The notes beneath the pieces are model-generated. The model did not search any database. It saw only the letters and a list, made by a program, of their open reading frames with translations, and was not told where the DNA came from. Below, one piece after another: positions 62,414 to 64,000 of a DNA stretch of 64,000 nucleotides. The stretch's first letter is position 1. Each line of letters begins with the position of its first letter. Source of the DNA: Fredinandcohnia humi (GTDB lineage Bacteria > Bacillota > Bacilli > Bacillales > Bacillaceae_L); the NCBI RefSeq assembly GCF_001439915.1, contig NZ_LMBW01000010.1, forward strand, positions 832 to 64,831, read 5' to 3'. A program made the translations under genes and the position numbers.

Positions 62414-62839
62414 TTATTTCTGATACAAAATCGTCTGAGCGCCCCCAATAAAATACTCCGATTCCACAATAATATGATTCATTACAACTTGGGCAGTTGG
62501 ATTGGAACTAATTGGCTTACTTTCTTCGGTCATCGTTCGGCAAAATTGAATAAACTGCTCACTTTGCTGCAAGCAAAAAGTGGTGAGTTGAAGGATATCT
62601 TGAAAGAGTGCCTGTGAAACCTGCCCCTCGGTGCGGTTCACTGTTTCAATATATCTCACAACCTGTTGATGGGTATGCTTAAACGATTTTTCCCATTCCT
62701 TTAATGCGTCTACATATTTCTGTTCAAGATTTGTCACAAGCTCCCTAATGACAACAGTATGCTCCTCTTCTTGGTGTTTCCAAAATTCAGCCTCATCCAG
62801 CACCCTTAGTGGCATCTGGTTTCCATAATAAAATTGCAT
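62414..62839 (-). CDS. DUF2935-family protein
   Basis: A 141-residue helical protein. It starts MQFYYGNQMPLRVLDEAEFW, then KHQEEEHTVVIRELV, matching DUF2935 (FWxHxxxEHTxVI), which forms a ferritin-like or hemerythrin-like bundle; acidic and His residues in that motif and in MNHIIVESEYF could bind metal. ATG 62839 follows GGAGAGAG at short spacing; ATG 62857 is the alternative. Function unknown. Confidence 0.8.
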   Translation of the reverse strand: MQFYYGNQMPLRVLDEAEFWKHQEEEHTVVIRELVTNLEQKYVDALKEWEKSFKHTHQQVVRYIETVNRTEGQVSQALFQDILQLTTFCLQQSEQFIQFCRTMTEESKPISSNPTAQVVMNHIIVESEYFIGGAQTILYQK

Positions 62840-62944
62840 AAAACTCTCTCCAATCATATTAACAACTTCTAAAAATATATGCGGGGGATTTTATTTTATT
62901 AGTTAAAGGACAAAAGCTATAGGATTGATAAAATGATCTTACAA

Positions 62945-62980
62945 AGAAAAAGGGAATCGTCCTTTGAACGATTCCCTTTC
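62945..62980 (-). terminator. Terminator of the PQQ-type dehydrogenase gene
   Basis: AAAGGGAATCGT (62949-62960) pairs with ACGATTCCCTTT (62968-62979); the A-run before it is a T-run for the leftward transcript. Confidence 0.88.
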
Positions 62981-62983
62981 ATG

Positions 62984-64000
62984 TTACTTCCCAAGCCCTT
63001 GTAAATACTCAACTAACACGTTAATTTGATTATCGTCTAGTGTATCCTTAAATGGAGGCATCCCTGCACTACCATTTTTAATTTGATCGATTACTTTATC
63101 CGTGTCTTGGACAAATTCGTTATTTTGTAATTTTGGTCCATTGTGACCGCCTACACCGTTGTCACCATGACATGCTAGGCAGTTGTTTTTGTATACATCC
63201 AAGCCCTCATGTGAAGTTGATTTGTCTTTTTCTTCTGCATCTTGTTTCTTATCTGTTGCAGAAGGGTCATTAGCAGTTGGTGATTTGTTGATTTTTTCTT
63301 CAGGAATATCTTCTAGGGATGCATAAGCACCTTCTAGAGAGAATGTGTAAATCTTGTCACCATGTGTAGTTCCTGCAAGGGAGTTACCGGCGGCAAAAAT
63401 AGAGATATATTGCTTCCCATCAATTTCATATGTGATAGGAGGTGCATTTGCTCCCGCATCCATTTTAAACTCCCATAATTCGTTCCCATTTGTTGCATCA
63501 AATGCGATTATTCGACCATCGTTATGACCTGCAAACAGGAGATCGCCTTTTGTTGTCAAAAGGCCGCTATAGGCAATCTGATCCCAATTTTTTTGCCAAA
63601 CTATTTTATTTGTTTTAATATCCAGTGCTGTTACAGTTCCAGTACCAGGTGCGTTCGATATTGGCTGAAATACACTTCCGGCCCACACTTCCCCTTCTTT
63701 GTAAACATTTGCTTCATCATTTTCATTATGTGTGAATGAAAAATAAGTATCATTCGCTAATACATAGAAAAGCTCGGTATTAGGGTTATAAGCCGATGGT
63801 GGCCAGTTTGCTCCACCTTGAGGTCCTGGTTTTACTATAACTGGTTCATCCCAAAACGGTGTGAAAATATCACCTGCGATACCATTCCAATCTTCTGGTA
63901 GGTCTTTTTTAATATCCTCTTCCGTCACGGTCTGTGGAATGAAAGCATCTCCAACAGGGAATGGCTGAGTAGGTGATGTTTTTTGTCTCGGTTCCTGTGG
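62984..64000 (-). CDS. PQQ-type quinoprotein dehydrogenase with C-terminal cytochrome c (5' end outside window)
   Basis: The frame stays open to the window edge, so the gene is truncated at its 5' end; 338 residues are visible. The visible part contains beta-propeller quinoprotein blades: VGDAFIPQTVTEEDIKKDLP, WPPSAYNPNTELFYVLANDT, the GTVTALDIKTNKIVWQKNWD tryptophan docking repeat, then LLTTKGDLLFAGHNDGRIIA. After a charged linker (NKSPTANDPSATDKKQDAEE) comes a cytochrome c domain with heme motif CLACH and axial Met in MPPF. Such enzymes oxidise alcohols or sugars outside the cell and pass electrons to the respiratory chain. GTG 63928 is an internal codon, not the likely start. Confidence 0.88.
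   Translation of the reverse strand, partial: PQEPRQKTSPTQPFPVGDAFIPQTVTEEDIKKDLPEDWNGIAGDIFTPFWDEPVIVKPGPQGGANWPPSAYNPNTELFYVLANDTYFSFTHNENDEANVYKEGEVWAGSVFQPISNAPGTGTVTALDIKTNKIVWQKNWDQIAYSGLLTTKGDLLFAGHNDGRIIAFDATNGNELWEFKMDAGANAPPITYEIDGKQYISIFAAGNSLAGTTHGDKIYTFSLEGAYASLEDIPEEKINKSPTANDPSATDKKQDAEEKDKSTSHEGLDVYKNNCLACHGDNGVGGHNGPKLQNNEFVQDTDKVIDQIKNGSAGMPPFKDTLDDNQINVLVEYLQGLGK

Overview
The window looks like chromosomal DNA of a low-GC, endospore-forming-type Firmicute of the family Bacillaceae (Bacillus, Neobacillus or a relative). The evidence is AT-rich DNA, strong AGGAGG-type ribosome sites with frequent TTG and GTG starts, an S-box (SAM) riboswitch, a YezD-family protein, a xylR/xylA/xylB locus with operator and cre site, a licR-type PTS operon, and many typical Bacillaceae families (DUF2812/PadR, DUF4177, DUF2935, DUF4309). 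No tRNA, rRNA, CRISPR array, prophage or intact transposase was found.

Layout. 1-3.4 kb: the tail of a TRAP-type binding protein and three sugar/polyol dehydrogenase-like genes. 3.5-6.5 kb: a secreted CAP protein, an SGNH hydrolase and azlCD. 6.5-9.2 kb: a 20-bp tandem repeat array, then a MutS2-like ATPase lacking the Smr domain, transcribed leftward behind a structured leader with a tiny ORF and a terminator. 9.4-11.9 kb: a quaternary-amine-type ABC transporter. 12-15.2 kb: small genes, VOC and DinB proteins, and an RsgA-like GTPase also behind a leader ORF with two terminators. 15.5-21.6 kb: an ugp-type glycerol-3-phosphate ABC operon with a glycerophosphodiester phosphodiesterase and a PHP-domain protein. 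21.6-26.9 kb: gene and IS relics, BrnQ, NhaC, an MBL hydrolase and a hemerythrin. 27.0-30.6 kb: a SAM riboswitch followed by YezD, an FMN reductase, a flavin monooxygenase and an alpha/beta hydrolase, which fits organosulfur use. 30.7-35.2 kb: PadR/DUF2812, DedA, a transglutaminase-like protein and a CysJ-like reductase without its flavodoxin domain. 35.6-39.1 kb: an ECF sigma factor and a two-component system. 39.3-45.0 kb: a beta-glucoside PTS operon. 45.1-50.7 kb: the xylose locus, followed by a sensor-kinase remnant. 50.9-64 kb: coaA, a second two-component system, a DUF4309-GH3 fusion, a small regulator/membrane pair, several unknown proteins, a His-rich cupin, and the 3' part of a PQQ-type dehydrogenase with a cytochrome c domain.

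The most interesting signal is the pair of leader-ORF attenuators before two ribosome-associated protein families (MutS2-like, about 8.9-9.2 kb; RsgA-like, about 14.9-15.2 kb). Each has a sigma-A-like promoter, a roughly 36-nt 5' UTR, a short ORF with a good ribosome site, base pairing between that ORF and downstream RNA, and terminator(s) just before a TTG-started gene. This suggests induction by ribosome stalling, as in antibiotic-responsive leaders; it is an inference from sequence. The second notable feature is a dispersed palindromic GGGAC...GTCCC repeat with about 20 copies between genes, sometimes forming the 3' ends of genes.
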